Assembly (NCBI RefSeq): GCF_000003605.2 | Contig: NW_003121911.1 | Coordinates: forward strand, 21,154 to 65,299 | DNA length: 44,146 nucleotides | DNA from: Saccoglossus kowalevskii | Taxonomy: Eukaryota; Hemichordata; Enteropneusta; Harrimaniidae | Reading direction: 5' to 3' | In this document: piece after piece, positions 1 through 11,888 of the stretch | How the letters are laid out: every line of letters begins with the position of its first letter | Numbering within the stretch: the stretch's first letter is position 1 | The notes under the pieces: generated by a model | Database searches by the model: none | Seen by the model: only the letters and a program-made list of their open reading frames with translations | Told to the model about the DNA's origin: nothing | Made by a program: the position numbers and the translations under genes

Positions 1-702
1 TGCTACATAAACCTTCCTCTGTTGATTAACGTTCTTAATTCATGACGTGACAAACCACAAATGTGTATTCGAACCCTGACTAAAACGGATTGTATTAGAT
101 ATGTATTCAAGTTATCTGTCTGCGGGCCACACATGTCCACGTGCCCAGTGTAAAGCACATCCTGCCATACACTGTTTAGTACAAAGGCGGCGACAAGTAA
201 ATGAAAAACATCTGTTGCATTGTGTAAAATATGGTGTTAAACCGTGAAAATTCCCTGCAAAAGACGAAAAATAAGTTGTTAAACAAGATAGTCAATCATT
301 CGTTGTGTATTTAATATATTAACATTAGATATGAACACGTATCAAATATAATTTATACCAGGGCCGGATCGACCAAACTGTTTTGGGGCCGGAACGTCCA
401 AACCAGGGCCGGATCGTCTTTTTTTTTACCAGGGTCGCAACCGACCAGGGCCGGATCGTCCTGATACCGATTCATCTGGCTAAGCAGTTGCACAGAGGGT
501 GTGACTTAACAGTTTAGTGGTTTCTGCAATACAAAACAGTGTGTGTTCACCTCAGGTTAGTGAGTCACCCCTTAAAGAAATAGACGTATGTTGTTTATAT
601 TTGTTTACAATGTTGCCTTTACGCAGATGACTAGTAAACCAGTGCTAACCAGCGAGTAATAATATATATATATACATAATGTTTCATGAAGCTAAAACTC
701 AC
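1..702 (-). other. TMEM127 intron 1 (partial), with a short GC-rich repeat cluster
   Basis: This non-coding stretch follows the TMEM127 exon 1 donor. I see no exon in it. It holds three copies of ACCAGGGCCGGATCG (about 357-371, 402-416 and 444-458) plus a degenerate GGGGCCGGAACGTCC copy at about 385-399, and a short TA run at 661-675. Confidence 0.5.
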
Positions 703-967
703 CTATGTTGTGTTCGGAATTCTGATCAAAAAACATATAAACTCCAATATATTCATAATCACATTTGCCACCATGTAAATAAAACCACCGTGGTTCGGCT
801 AACGCTGTAGCCAATGTAGCAATAACAATCATGCCGAGAATAGCTGCCGCGATGTTTCTCTCTCTTTGTTTGGGTCGTATTCTACGAGCCCCAGCTGTTG
901 CTGGCGATAGTGAAACCGACGGCGCAGATGACCGAAGTCTACCATATCGTGGAAGCCGGGGCGGCAT
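703..967 (-). CDS. TMEM127: TMEM127 homologue, first coding exon (partial gene)
   Basis: Only the first coding exon is in the window; the gene continues off the left edge. The peptide has a short basic, Ser/Pro-rich N-terminus, then a hydrophobic segment (AAAILGMIVIATLATAL), then the signature ALAEPRWFYLHGGKC. That matches the first transmembrane helix and first loop of animal TMEM127 (human ALAEPAWLHIHGGTC). The exon ends at a consensus donor (ATAG|GTGAGT; last exon base 703, phase 1) after the residues HNI. I chose the Met at 967 (MPPRLP) because it gives an N-terminus of vertebrate length. An in-frame Met at 1021 would add 18 residues. TMEM127 is known as a multipass endosomal/lysosomal protein and tumour suppressor that dampens mTORC1 signalling; that role is carried over from the family. 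It is head-to-head with RAB28. Confidence 0.85.
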
Positions 968-1632
968 ACTTTTGCTGTATAAATACTTCCAATGTCTTTT
1001 AAACGTACCTTTAACAACCACAGAACACTACCACCAGTGTGTGTGACTGATACAGTCACTTAAACGGGCGATATAGACATAAATTCGCCAGTAAACGACA
1101 ACAACAAATGGACGACAAACGGGGGAAGTTCCTCTAAAGCATGGTGACGTCACAGGATTACCCGAATATGACCTCGGTGTATTTTATGGAGTCTCCTTTG
1201 CGAGAAAACGCTTGATCCCCTCATTTTTTAAAATTTATTTACGCTACTCTCAGTCTATTTTACTTAATGTTTTACATTATTGTACCCGAGTTTATGATTT
1301 TTGCTGACTTTTCTCAGTTAATGAAAGGTCGAGCCCCAAAGTTCAAAGTTCATTTTCTCAGCCATATCGCCAAGAAATTACGACAATGCTACATATCCCA
1401 ATAACTAAAAGCGCATTTGTAATTTATATAACTGTTTTTAGAGAGAATACAGTGCATTGAAGCTAACGAAATCGTAAAACGTTGGATGAATCAAATTTTA
1501 TGTGGGGGCGCTATATGTTGACGTCACGCTGGACAACCATAAACATTCAGCCATCTTTATAAGCCGAAGAATAGTTTCGCCGAGGAAATAAGGGGTCGTT
1601 ATTTGGTGCCATACTTCTACGAGAAGACAAAA
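968..1632. promoter_or_regulatory. Candidate bidirectional TMEM127/RAB28 promoter
   Basis: About 665 bp separate the two divergent start codons. No clear TATA box is seen. Two perfect palindromic TGACGTCA boxes (the cAMP-response element consensus bound by CREB/ATF) occur at 1145-1152 and 1519-1526. Transcription start sites and any upstream non-coding exons cannot be placed from sequence alone. Shared promoter use is inferred from the head-to-head spacing. Confidence 0.5.
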
Positions 1633-1707
1633 ATGTCAGATTCTGAAGATGAAAGCCCAGATCGCCAGTTGAAAATAGTCATAATGGGTGATGGTGCATC
1701 AGGAAAG
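1633..1707 (+). CDS. RAB28: RAB28 coding exon 1
   Basis: Encodes residues 1-25, ending exactly at the P-loop lysine (GASGK). The donor is AAAG|GTACGT, phase 0. The Kozak context is AAAAATGT. Confidence 0.95.
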
Positions 1708-4700
1708 GTACGTGTAAATCAATTTTGTCTAAGTTTAATATGACAGAGAAGCCCGAAATCATTATTTATTTCGGTAACAGTAAACAAGACGTGAAGCTGT
1801 AGGATGAACTGTACTACGGTATTACTACACAGACTGAAGTCCCCTGGCTCATCGACGCACTTTTCTCTTCAACAACAATTGTTGTTTATACAGTACAGTG
1901 CAGTAGTAGAATTACATTTTCCAAGTACTACTGGCTGCCAAAGTCAGTATGGAATTATGCATATTATTAAACCATCATTTAATCCTAGGTTGTTATTAGT
2001 ATTACATACAAATTGGATATATGATATTACTGTTATGATAGTACTGCTAATTTATTTGTAATTAGTAAACCCGTGATTAGATTACATCATTAATAGCTAA
2101 TGTAAATCACACAAGTGCTTGGTGACCATATGATTTTAAGGTTTCATTGAAACACATAAAATTCCCCAGGTGGAATAGGTGATTTTCTGGCACTTCACTA
2201 CAAATTTTTTTTTTAATTTTTTTTTAGTTCAATGTTGATTATTGATTATTCAAAGAGGTATAGGTCACTGACACACCATTTCTTCATCAAAATTGACCAT
2301 CATCAAATGTGTATAGTGCATTATTAGGCTTGGAAATAACTCAAAAAAAGTGTTGGTTGAATCTCATGCAGCGTTTTGATGCTACTACAGCGCCATGACC
2401 TTTGTTTGTCTCGTTTTTATGCTCAATTTCACACATAATACAAGATCTCTGATAGTGAACAGAAAATGGTCTTTAAAATAGTTACGTAATAAACTAACAC
2501 ATCATTGTTATATTAATTATAATAGTTACAAGAGAGAAAGAAAAACACTATGAAGTACCTCGGTAAATGTGTAGCAAAATTATTTCTAACAAGTTTAGCC
2601 AGTTCAATATGCATACTAATATTTTGTTAATTATTACAAATATATTAACATTTTACCATTTTGTCATGCATTTTTCATATAGTGAATTTTTTTGTAGAAA
2701 GGTGTCATGGTCATTAAAGTTTGTTCATCAGTGCAGAGGTACTATACCCACTGATGTTTCTTTCTTTGAAAATTGAATGTTAATAATTTTTGAAATTATG
2801 GTTATTTAAACGAAATCACAGAGAAAATGATTCTCAGGGTTTGTTAACCTTACACATTCAAACATGCTCGAGTTCATTTAACCAGTTGAAATGTGCTGGA
2901 TTAATTACATGTCATTGTCATTTATGTATCAAACATCAAAGGTACACAAAGAGGTAGAAGCCTACTCATAAATTTAAAAATGTAATAAAATGTACTCCAA
3001 GGTAATATAAGTTGGGAGTCACCAGCCTTTTTTTCGAGAAATTAATGATTGTATTTTAGTGGAAAGTCACCATTTTGACTCTATTATAACACTTTTACCA
3101 CATGTTCCTATGGTGACATAGGCTGACAAAATCATATATTGTTAATGATGGAGTACTTTTTGTTTTTCTGAATTATTTAAAAAATCTGGGTTTTAAAAAG
3201 TGTCAAAAAATGCAATTTTTCTTTAACATTGTGTTCTATAGAATTGTTCTAAAATGGCAATTTTCAAGAAATATTAAGACACGTTTCTCAAAAAGCATAA
3301 TTGTAAAACACAAAATAATGCTATTTCATTGTACCATGGAATATTAGCTTCCTGATTGTACATAATAAACGATTGAACATTGTCATGTGATTTATGACCA
3401 ATTTTGTAAAAAAATTATGAGTAGGCTTCTACCTTAAATAGTAACTTTATTCTTATGACCAAGTGATTTTTTTATGTTGATTATTTTGGTTTGCTGAATA
3501 TTTTCCTGTTTACTGCTCTATGAAGATGAGTGTTAGACTGTATCTAATAAGTATTGGGTGACAGGTGAAACAGTATTCAATACAAATTTAGCTGGTGTAC
3601 AAGTGATCATAAAATAAATGTGATTAATGTACTGATATTTTCTATAATTATACTAAAAATATCATTCAACTGTTGCTGATTTGATGCTTACATTGAATGA
3701 TAATTTTGGTTTCAAATACCCCAGGAAAAGACATGGGTTTATTGTGTTTAAACGATTATACGTCTCTCTACTATTTTTTTGCAGATATTTTTCTTTGGAA
3801 TAAAGGCCATTGCCTTGGATTTCAAAAACATAGGTGCCTTTCATAATACCAACATTTTCATTTGTACAAGGTTGTTTTATCGGTAATAGTTTTTGCATTG
3901 AAATTTAAAGTGCTTGGATTCAGAATACTGACAATCAAGCCATTTTTTCTGAGCAGAGATGTACTCTTCTTTCTTTTCAGACATCACTGGCAACTAGATA
4001 TTCACAAGAACAGTTTGGTAGGCAATATAAACAGACAGTCGGTCTAGACTTTTTTCTTAAAAGATTAATTTTACCAGGTAAGTAATCAAAGCTGTCTGTA
4101 TTGCTTTTTTACAGCAGTTTTTGGATTATAACACGATCTAAATCCTACTTTAAGCCAATTAACTCTTTTCTGTGCTTAGTGCTAAGCTCCTTTGTTAAGT
4201 ACAACAGCAAATATTCTGATGGTGTCCAGAGAAGGAACAGCCAAAACAGCTTGACGAGGAACATGTAAAAACTCAATCGATTATTTACATGTAATATTAG
4301 GTTTTGAGGGCTGCTGAGTCCAAAACGTACTCTAAATGATCCAAAAAGCATATGTTAGAGACATACCTGTTGATTGACCAGTACATTTATTCTATTGATT
4401 TTAATAGCTCTTGAACTGGTTGATAACAAACATGCACAGAATGGACAAAACATGTATGTTTCATACGGATAAAAAAAAAAGTCATAGGCAAACATTTTCA
4501 TATGAGTGTCTATTATATTTATTATTATAAAATATTATAAGTATTTGATGGTATGAATTTGTGCGAACTGTGGGAAACATTTATAATGATTTTTAGCAAT
4601 TTGCCCATATATTTCACTTGTTACTCAAGTAAAGCTGAGTGGGAATGATCTCAGAGTGAAACTGTAATGTAATTATGTAGACTGATATCAGTTACGCATT

Positions 4701-7700
4701 AAACTGTCTTGATGCTTTGATCTTGGATAATTTAATTGTATCACTTACAGATATCTTAGCACATAGTGTATGTTGATTCACAAGTAAAAAAGGTGGATGC
4801 TTTATTTCTGTTCCTGTGATTTTGTTGATTGATGTTATTGTTAGGGTTCAAAACTGAAATTGTACCATTTTGTAATACTACTGTAAAATACTTTATTTTT
4901 GCTGAAGAGATGATTCAGTGAAAATAAAATCCAGCAAATATACCTTTTTTTTACTTTATTTTACATTTTACTCATCAAAAATCAATGAAAATAAACTCCA
5001 TACAAAACACCCCAAAAATTGATTCTGGCTAAAATCATATTTTTTAGAGGGTCTATGCTAAAATAAAGTATTTTTCAGAAATTATAATTTAGGCCAGACT
5101 TTTTTTTATTTTTTTGTTTTGCGAGTTTTTATAAGGCAATTTTTTTGAGGAGGGCGGAAATAAAAATAAAATTAATTCTTTTTTTCCATGAGATTTGTGT
5201 GATTCTCAAAGAATTGTAAGTGAGATCATAGATCAGAGAGAAGAAATGAAATAACATTTTATTTCATGTATGATCTTGTTTCTCATCTGCGCGAGACTTC
5301 AGTACTTTGATTATGATACTCCCACGAAAATGCAACTTGGATTTATTAAGCAGGCGGGCGGTAAAAAAATGAAGATAAAAATAGCATTTTTTGCGCTTAC
5401 ATGCTGGCGGGCGCGAGAAATTACGCTGAAATAAAATTTTATTTTTATTTCATTTTTATTTCATTCGACAGGTTCGCGAAACAAGGGATAATAAAAGTCT
5501 GGCCTTGAAAGTTAATGTGCATCCTGTGCGAGGTACACCCAATTTGCCATGCCATGTTGATTAGTTTTTTTTTCTTTATTAATTACTACAGGTAATGTGC
5601 ATGTAACACTCCAAGTATGGGACATTGGTGGTCAAACACTGGGTGGAAAAATGCTTGATAAATACATATATGGAGCACATGTAAGTTTATGTCTACAACG
5701 ATATTCTATATATGTTGTAGTCTGTGTGAATAAAGGAAAGGTTATTTGCAAGGGAAGTGGTATAAATGTAATATACATGTATTTCTAATAGGTGATTTTC
5801 CGTACAATTGCGAGATCTCGCGAGATGCATGAAAGTCGCGTGTCGAACGTCTGCCGCAAAAATCGAACGATTTGATTTTGAACTCGAATTTCTTTATTTC
5901 GTAGCTCACATCGACCGGCCGATCTTCGACAGAGGAATAGTGCTTCCGAATACCCTTACTTAATCGAAATTGTCTGTTATCAAATGTGGACAGCACATAA
6001 TTAAGCATGGAAATGTACCCCAAAATACTTTCGCGTTTGTCGAATCCCACGCGATGTTTGACGCCACTACGACGCTATGACCTTTGTTTGTCCTGTTTTT
6101 ACGTTCGATTTCACGCATAACGCGTGATTCTCACAGTGAACGGAAAATGATCTATTATAGTGACTGTCATTAGTAACATGTTACCGAGGTAATACTGTTA
6201 GGATTAGTAATCAAGTGTATCTAAATATATATATGAAAACAACTTGGTTTTTTTCAATAAAAATTATAACTCTTAGCATAATGTTATTATGATGTACCAA
6301 TCTGATGTAGATTGTAGGCTCCAATTTTTTTTTTTAAATATTTATGTTTTATGTGTTGTTAATTTTGTTTATTTATGACTATTTTTTGTTTGTTTACTCG
6401 CTGTTATTAAGTTTTTTTATATTGTATCCCGCTCTCCTTAACTACTGTGACTGAGATGCAATATACAAGTATTATATTATAAGTAACACCAAAAACATAT
6501 TCATAAACTAACAAAAATACCATTAGAAAAAATATATATAATATTGTATGATGTAAACTCATAATATACTTTTTTTGTACCAGTATCCATCTTAAATTAA
6601 ACTGATGACTTTTTTGTTTTTTTTTGCTTTTTTGAACATTTCTGATTCTGGTCTGCATATAATAATTTGGTTTATATTTCCTGTATTATCCAAATAATGA
6701 CATTTTGGAAATAATATTTGTGTTTCCTTTTTTGTCCAAATAAGGACATTTTGGAAATGCCATTTTTACAGACACCTGTTTCTTGTGATGTTTTCAGCGT
6801 ATGAATCTATATGCTACAACTGTATGTAATTAGTATGTAATGGTAATGATATAGACAATTCATTATATGTTAATCACATATTCTTGTACATACCAGATTG
6901 TGATCACAAATTGACTTTATTTTTTCCAGGGTATATTACTAGTGTATGATATCAGCAATTACAATAGTTTTGAAAATCTAGAAGACTGGTATGCAATAGT
7001 AAAAAAAGTTTTTACAGATCAAGAAAAATTGCCCCATGTGGCTTTAGTTGCCAATAAAAGTAAGTTTTCCCTGTGGTGTTGTAAATTATATGTGAAGTTA
7101 GAGGAACGAAGCAAAACAGAAATGAATGTCAGTTGTTTATTTCACTGGTATCCTGGCAACACTTACTGCCTGTTCTATACTATGTAACAGTGAAGTGCTT
7201 TTAGTCTCTGCAATTTTTAGGTTGTATGGGTTTCTGTTGGAGATGCACTTCCAATAGAGTAAATACAGTATTAAACCAGTTGTTGCAGACAAAGTATCCT
7301 TTCTCAATCATGAATGGTAGATTTGAATAGAGTTAGAAATTGTAGAAATGGAAATCTGATATTGTTGATAAACTAATCACAAAATTATTGTTTCATTTCA
7401 TACACTGCTTTAACTTTTTGTTTTCAAATGCATTTTGTTACAGTGGATTTAGAACATATGAAGACAGTCAAACATGAAAAACATCTAAAGTTTGTACAGG
7501 AAAATGGAATGTCCAGCCATTTTGTGTCGGCAAAGACCGGTGATTCTGTAAGCTCTAATTTTGTAAAATAAATAAGCTCTGCACTCTCCTATTTGTACAA
7601 GCACAGGGATTCTTATTAACGCCTGTGATAATACATTGAATAATTCTGATGTTTTACCATTTTATTTATTTCAGATAAATTTATGTTTTCAACGAATAGC

Positions 7701-8177
7701 TGCTGAAATATGTGGAATCAAGTTAACAAAACCAGAGTTAGAACAGACAACGGTAAGATATTTACAGATACAAATTGTAATTTACAAGAAACAAATACTT
7801 TTATTGATTTCACTACCCTGCAACAGTAGTTAACCTAGTTTTCAATAGGGAATTAAGTTCATTTGGTCCAAATTTAACTAAATAATTACATTAAAACTTT
7901 TCAAGATAAAACTTTGGTCAGAATTATTTTGTTGTTTAGAGGTGTTGTAGAGGTCACTGACACTATTGGATGTGTAATTCATTTCATTCACTTTACATCT
8001 GTGTAATGAATAAGATTGTACTGATACTATTGTTTGTTACAATAGTTGTATGATAATACTCAATTTGTTGTCTTTCAGAGAGTTGTGAAGGCTGATATTG
8101 TACAGTATAGTAACACAGAACCATCAAGTCGAGCTTCACAAACACAGACAAGAAGTTCAATGTGTAATTTACAATAA
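1633..8177 (+). CDS. RAB28: RAB28, Ras-like small GTPase (complete, 7 coding exons)
   Basis: Joining exons 1633-1707, 3981-4077, 5592-5680, 6930-7059, 7444-7547, 7675-7752 and 8079-8177 gives an uninterrupted 223-aa protein (human RAB28 is about 221). It begins [16 protein letters not shown], nearly the human N-terminus. GTPase motifs: P-loop GDGASGK (19-25), switch [10 protein letters not shown] with Thr44, the RAB28-type G3 motif WDIGGQ (67-72) in place of the usual Rab WDTAGQ, NKMD (129-132) and SAK (159-161). The C-terminus is CNLQ (220-223), a CaaX box whose Gln end favours farnesylation, as in vertebrate RAB28 (CAVQ), rather than a double-Cys Rab tail. Known family role: a cilium- and centrosome-associated GTPase linked to the BBSome/IFT machinery and cone-rod dystrophy. 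It is divergent from TMEM127 and convergent with SRP72. All introns are GT-AG. Confidence 0.97.
2178..2490. repeat. Dispersed repeat, older copy (RAB28 intron 1)
   Basis: Starts AATAGGTGATTTTC like the repeat at about 5788. Shares long stretches with it, such as CCATGACCTTTGTTTGTCTCG against CTATGACCTTTGTTTGTCCTG and AGTGAACAGAAAATGGTC against AGTGAACGGAAAATGATC. Many CpGs of the other copy read TpG or CpA here. Family unknown. Confidence 0.5.
2952..3434. mobile_element. TIR-bounded element in RAB28 intron 1
   Basis: A perfect 20-bp inverted repeat (AGGTAGAAGCCTACTCATAA at 2952-2971, its reverse complement at 3415-3434) brackets about 480 bp of AT-rich non-coding DNA. This is the structure of a non-autonomous DNA transposon. 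No transposase ORF is present, and I could not settle a target-site duplication. Confidence 0.6.
3981..4077 (+). CDS. RAB28: RAB28 coding exon 2
   Basis: Acceptor TTCTTTTCAG, donor CCAG|GTAAGT, phase 1. Encodes residues 26-57 including switch I ([11 protein letters not shown]). Confidence 0.95.
4879..5076 (+). mobile_element. TACTGTAAA-family MITE, RAB28 intron 2
   Basis: Begins TACTGTAAAATACTTTATTT and ends GCTAAAATAAAGTATTTTT, so the ends are inverted repeats. The interior GATTCAGTGAAAATAAAATC is shared with copies at about 18588, 21424 and (inverted) 26845. Non-coding. Confidence 0.55.
5592..5680 (+). CDS. RAB28: RAB28 coding exon 3
   Basis: Acceptor TTACTACAG, donor GCACAT|GTAAGT, phase 0. 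Encodes residues 58-87 with [20 protein letters not shown] (switch II region). Confidence 0.95.
5788..6200. repeat. Dispersed repeat, CpG-rich copy (RAB28 intron 3)
   Basis: Starts AATAGGTGATTTTC and is related to 2178-2490 in the same orientation. Carries the palindrome GCGAGATCTCGC (5810-5821) overlapping TCTCGCGAGA (5816-5825), the core bound by BANP/Kaiso-type CGCG factors. No protein-coding signature. Confidence 0.5.
6930..7059 (+). CDS. RAB28: RAB28 coding exon 4
   Basis: Acceptor TTTTTCCAG, donor AATAAAA|GTAAGT, phase 1. Encodes residues 88-130, including [18 protein letters not shown] and the start of the NKxD motif. Confidence 0.95.
7444..7547 (+). CDS. RAB28: RAB28 coding exon 5
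   Basis: Acceptor TTTGTTACAG, donor GATTCT|GTAAGC, phase 0. Encodes residues 131-165: the end of NKMD, and the G5 motif in [12 protein letters not shown]. Confidence 0.95.
7675..7752 (+). CDS. RAB28: RAB28 coding exon 6
   Basis: Acceptor TTATTTCAG, donor ACAACG|GTAAGA, phase 0. Encodes residues 166-191 ([17 protein letters not shown]), the last helix of the G domain. Confidence 0.95.
8079..8177 (+). CDS. RAB28: RAB28 coding exon 7 with stop
   Basis: Acceptor TTGTCTTTCAG. Encodes residues 192-223: the hypervariable tail ([10 protein letters not shown] start) and the CaaX box CNLQ, then TAA. Confidence 0.95.
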   Translation, partial: RVVKADIVQYSNTEPSSRASQTQTRSSMCNLQ

Positions 8178-8189
8178 GAAATATGTTGC

Positions 8190-8580
8190 CTGACTGTGTC
8201 ACAGTGATGCCCTGATATACCTGTAACAGTGATATATGTATCTGTGGTACCCTGATATATATAAACAACCATGATGAACTGTGTCAGTGATGCCCTGATA
8301 TGCCTGCAACAGTGATGACTGTCAGTGATGCCCTGATATGCCTGCAACAGTGATGACTGTGTCACAGTGATGCCCTGATATGCCTGCAACAGTGATGCAT
8401 CTGCGGTACCCTGATATATATAGACAACCATGATGACTGTGTCAGTGATGCCCTGATATGCCTGCAACAGTGATGACTGTGTCACAGTGATGCCCTGATA
8501 TGCCTGCAACAGTGATGACTGTATCTGTGGTACCCTGATATATATAGACAACCATGATGAACTGTGTCAAGGGTGCCAAG
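8190..8580. repeat. Composite minisatellite in RAB28 3' flank/UTR
   Basis: Tandem copies of two modules: GATGCCCTGATATGCCTGCA-ACAGTGATGACTGT and a longer one ending GGTACCCTGATATATATA plus GACAACCATGATGA. Modules alternate in a higher-order pattern. It starts within about 20 bp of the RAB28 stop, so it probably lies in the 3' UTR. Minus-strand ORFs across it are repeat artefacts. Confidence 0.75.
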
Positions 8581-11309
8581 ATATTCCTCAACTCAGTGCT
8601 AAGATATTTAACTGTAGTGACTTTTGCCATGGGCCACTGTACTTTTTTTTAACAATGGTAGTTGGACAACAATTTTGATGTCCGGATGACTTGAAATTTT
8701 GCATAACAAAGTACCGGTAGTATGAATGAGAATCATTTCTGCACACAAGATGGCAGAAAAAGTCAATGACAATTAATTCACACAGCTCAAGTAAAGCTTT
8801 TACAAGCATTTATTAGTGGCTCATGTGCAGGTAAAAGTGCTTGTCCATGTTACAGATAAATATGACTTGAGTATGGGCATTATAGTGAAGGAGTTCGCCT
8901 CACTACAACTCTTGGTCTGTCAGTCGTATTTAAACAAAAATAATTTTCCTATTGTTATTTGTTTATACAGATTTATCTTAGGAAATCAAATGTTGTTGAC
9001 CTCTTTAACAAACATCCATTGTGCATGAAATTGAATGCATAATGGTTGAGTGTTTTTTGAGAAAAAATCACTGATCTTTCATGAATATTCATTCATATTT
9101 TGAGAAAACAGAGGATTGACATGTATATTACAGTGCCCAGGGTGATAGTCTTGTTTGTAACTAGCAATCCACATTTATATCATGGATGTTTTAAATGAGT
9201 TCATTTTCTTTTTCACTAAAATGGAAGTAATTTGAAGGATATAGTTTCACTGTGACACTATTAGTCAAGACATTAATTTATTGGCAACTGATGCGCGTGA
9301 TATCATCTAACAGGAAACATGTTGGATAGACTCTACATTTACGTCCACCAATTTCCTTTTTTATTGAATATATATGTACATAAGATTTACCTTATCGAAA
9401 AGTAATGAAACCAATATTGTAAACGAGATTGTGAAATGTGTATTTCCTAGGTGGGCTTCCATCAGTATGGATTATCTATTCACAAGGATACTAGAAGAAG
9501 AGTACTCTTATCTTGATGAAGATAATGCTTTGGTAATGTCTAGCATTCTCCCAGACATATTTCAATGTTCAAGATCTGATGAAGGTAGTTGTATTTTGTA
9601 CCTTGAATATGTGTGTATATTGACGGCGTACATTGAATATTGGAATTTAAAGTTGTACTCTGAGAATCAGTTCTAAATCTTTATTGGGATTTATGAGACT
9701 ACTATGTGAAGTATTTGATTTTATGAATGTATATTCGTATGGATCAACAAACAGGGTTTTGTTTATACAGTAATTCTGAACAAAGGTAGGTCCTGAAACC
9801 CCAATAAAGCAATAGAAATGATCTGAGAGTACAACATTAATACATTTATATATATATATATACAGTATATATAAAGATTTCTGTATAATTCTATAGAAGT
9901 CCCAATTTCATGAATGTAGTCAGAGTTTCCCCTAAATCATCTTTTCTGTTTTCCCCTCCACCAATAAGTTTTGGTTATTGTTACGAACACAATGTGATTT
10001 AGTTTAATGTTACAATCATTTGGCTGAAAGCAACTCAAATCATGATTTCATAACCCTGGAACATTTAAAAACATTGAATCAACACAAGATCACTTGAGTC
10101 ATGTTTTTTTTTTTTGTTTCTGCTCAGTTTAGATACATAGTTGGGCAATTGGTGTAAAACGCACCGTTGAAGTGCATTTCCAAAGCTGACAGTGTAAGCC
10201 AAAAACATCTTGGGTGTGACCAAACAACGATACACAGTATTATTTGTAGGCTGGCTCAGCCGTGGCAATTTTATAAGTTTTTTTTTTCATTTCAAATCTT
10301 GGTTTGTCATGATAATTTCATGTCAACATGAGACAAAATTGCCACGACTGAGCTAATCTATATTATTTGGTCCCCTGTCTGAAATACTTAATCCAAGAAT
10401 CATATACTCTTTCAGGAATTACTTTGTCCAATGCATTTACAAAGTTTGGCTTTCCTTCATTTGGTTGAGCTTGTTTGCCTCTAGTATTGTTATAAGTTTA
10501 TGAATGAGACATGTTGTCAGATCGCATCGTCTCCCTGCCATCACAAAGTATGGCTGAACAGTGACAGTACAAAACTATATGTTGTGAATATAAAAGTGTA
10601 TAGTTTTTTATCATAATATTATGATACAAATGTTGTGAAACATTGTAAAAGCTATTTATTATTAACTATTTCTGTATTTTCAATTTATTATCTCTTAAAT
10701 TGTAATGACTGAGCTATCATTAAAACAGATTTTATTTGTGAACTTTTAATATCCAGCTCCGATTGTGTAACTTTACTGGACAGAGGATTTATTCCCTTGT
10801 GATCAAATTGAGGACGCATCAACAGCTTGGTGTATATTGTTCGTCAGTGGATCGTACCTCAGATTTGTAAAATAGAATGAACTTTAAAAGGCCAGACATG
10901 TAATCATATAGATCCACAGTAAACCAACCAGTACATTATTTTCATGTGCATAGTAAAATAAAAATACTCAAATTAGCCATGTTTCAAAGTTTGAAATTGG
11001 AGTGGGAAGTTCTTCCTCAATGAACAAGTTGGGACAAGTCACTGTTAAAAGTATAATACAACTACCCATTGCGTCGCCATTTAGAGTAAATACAAAGTCA
11101 AGTATACTGAGGTTGGTAAACAGTTTTATTTCTCAATTAAAAACAAAATGAAATCTCGGGAAAAATATCTTATTAAACATGAAATTAATCATTTCACCAA
11201 CCACCATTCTCACTCTTTATTTTCTTTGGCATCCATTCGCCATGATTGAAATTTCAGCCACACACATTTTATATCCCATCAAGTTCTTATTGTGTATATT
11301 TATATATAA

Positions 11310-11760
11310 TTACTTTTAACTAGTATGTTGGGTGTATTTTTACATATTTAGTAATAATTCATATATTCAAGTACAGCATATTTCTAATTCTTTACTTATA
11401 AGTTGAGCATTCCAAGTACGTCATACTTATTTTTATTTACTAATAACTCGTACATTACAAGTACGGTATATTTATTTACTAATACTTTGTGCATTGCAAG
11501 TACGCCATATTTCTAATTATTTTTAACTTGTATGTTGCATGTACATCTTCATTATCTAATAACTCGTACATTACAAGTATAAGATATTAATAATAAATAG
11601 TATGTTCAAGTAAGGCATATTTTTATTTATTTTCTAATAACTCTTGTATTGCAAGCATATTTGTAATTTATTTCTAACGTGTATGTTACAAGTATTGCTT
11701 ACCGGTAATTATATTTATTTACTCTTACGATTCAAGTACAGCATATTTATTTTTATTTAA
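11310..11760. repeat. Degenerate AT-rich tandem repeat
   Basis: Imperfect copies of a unit resembling AACTCGTACATTACAAGTAC followed by an AT-rich (A/T)TTTATTTACTAAT stretch recur roughly every 50-60 bp with substitutions and length changes. It lies just downstream of the SRP72 3' end. Confidence 0.5.
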
Positions 11761-11882
11761 TATAAAACACCGGAAGAGTTAAATAAATCTAAATAATTAG
11801 AAATAAACCATGTTTGGAATGCACAAGTAAATAAATATTTATATATTTTGCAATGAACGAGTTGAAAGTAAATATATATAAA

Positions 11883-11888
11883 TTTATT
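11883..11888 (-). terminator. Candidate SRP72 poly(A) signal
   Basis: TTTATT on the plus strand reads AATAAA on the SRP72 strand, about 150 nt past the stop codon. The region is AT-rich, so chance matches are common. Confidence 0.35.

Noticed and set aside
8075-8551. 158-codon minus-strand frame of repeated QAYQGITVTQ
   Set aside because: Translation of the RAB28 3' minisatellite on the wrong strand, overlapping the last RAB28 exon.
9451-9589. Possible plus-strand exon encoding WASISMDYLFTRILEEEYSY.. with TTTCCTAG and GATGAAG|GTAGTT splice-like borders
   Set aside because: The reading frame is plausible and acidic, but no partner exon, homology or gene is visible nearby and both splice sites are weak. 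Kept only as a note for RNA-seq inspection.
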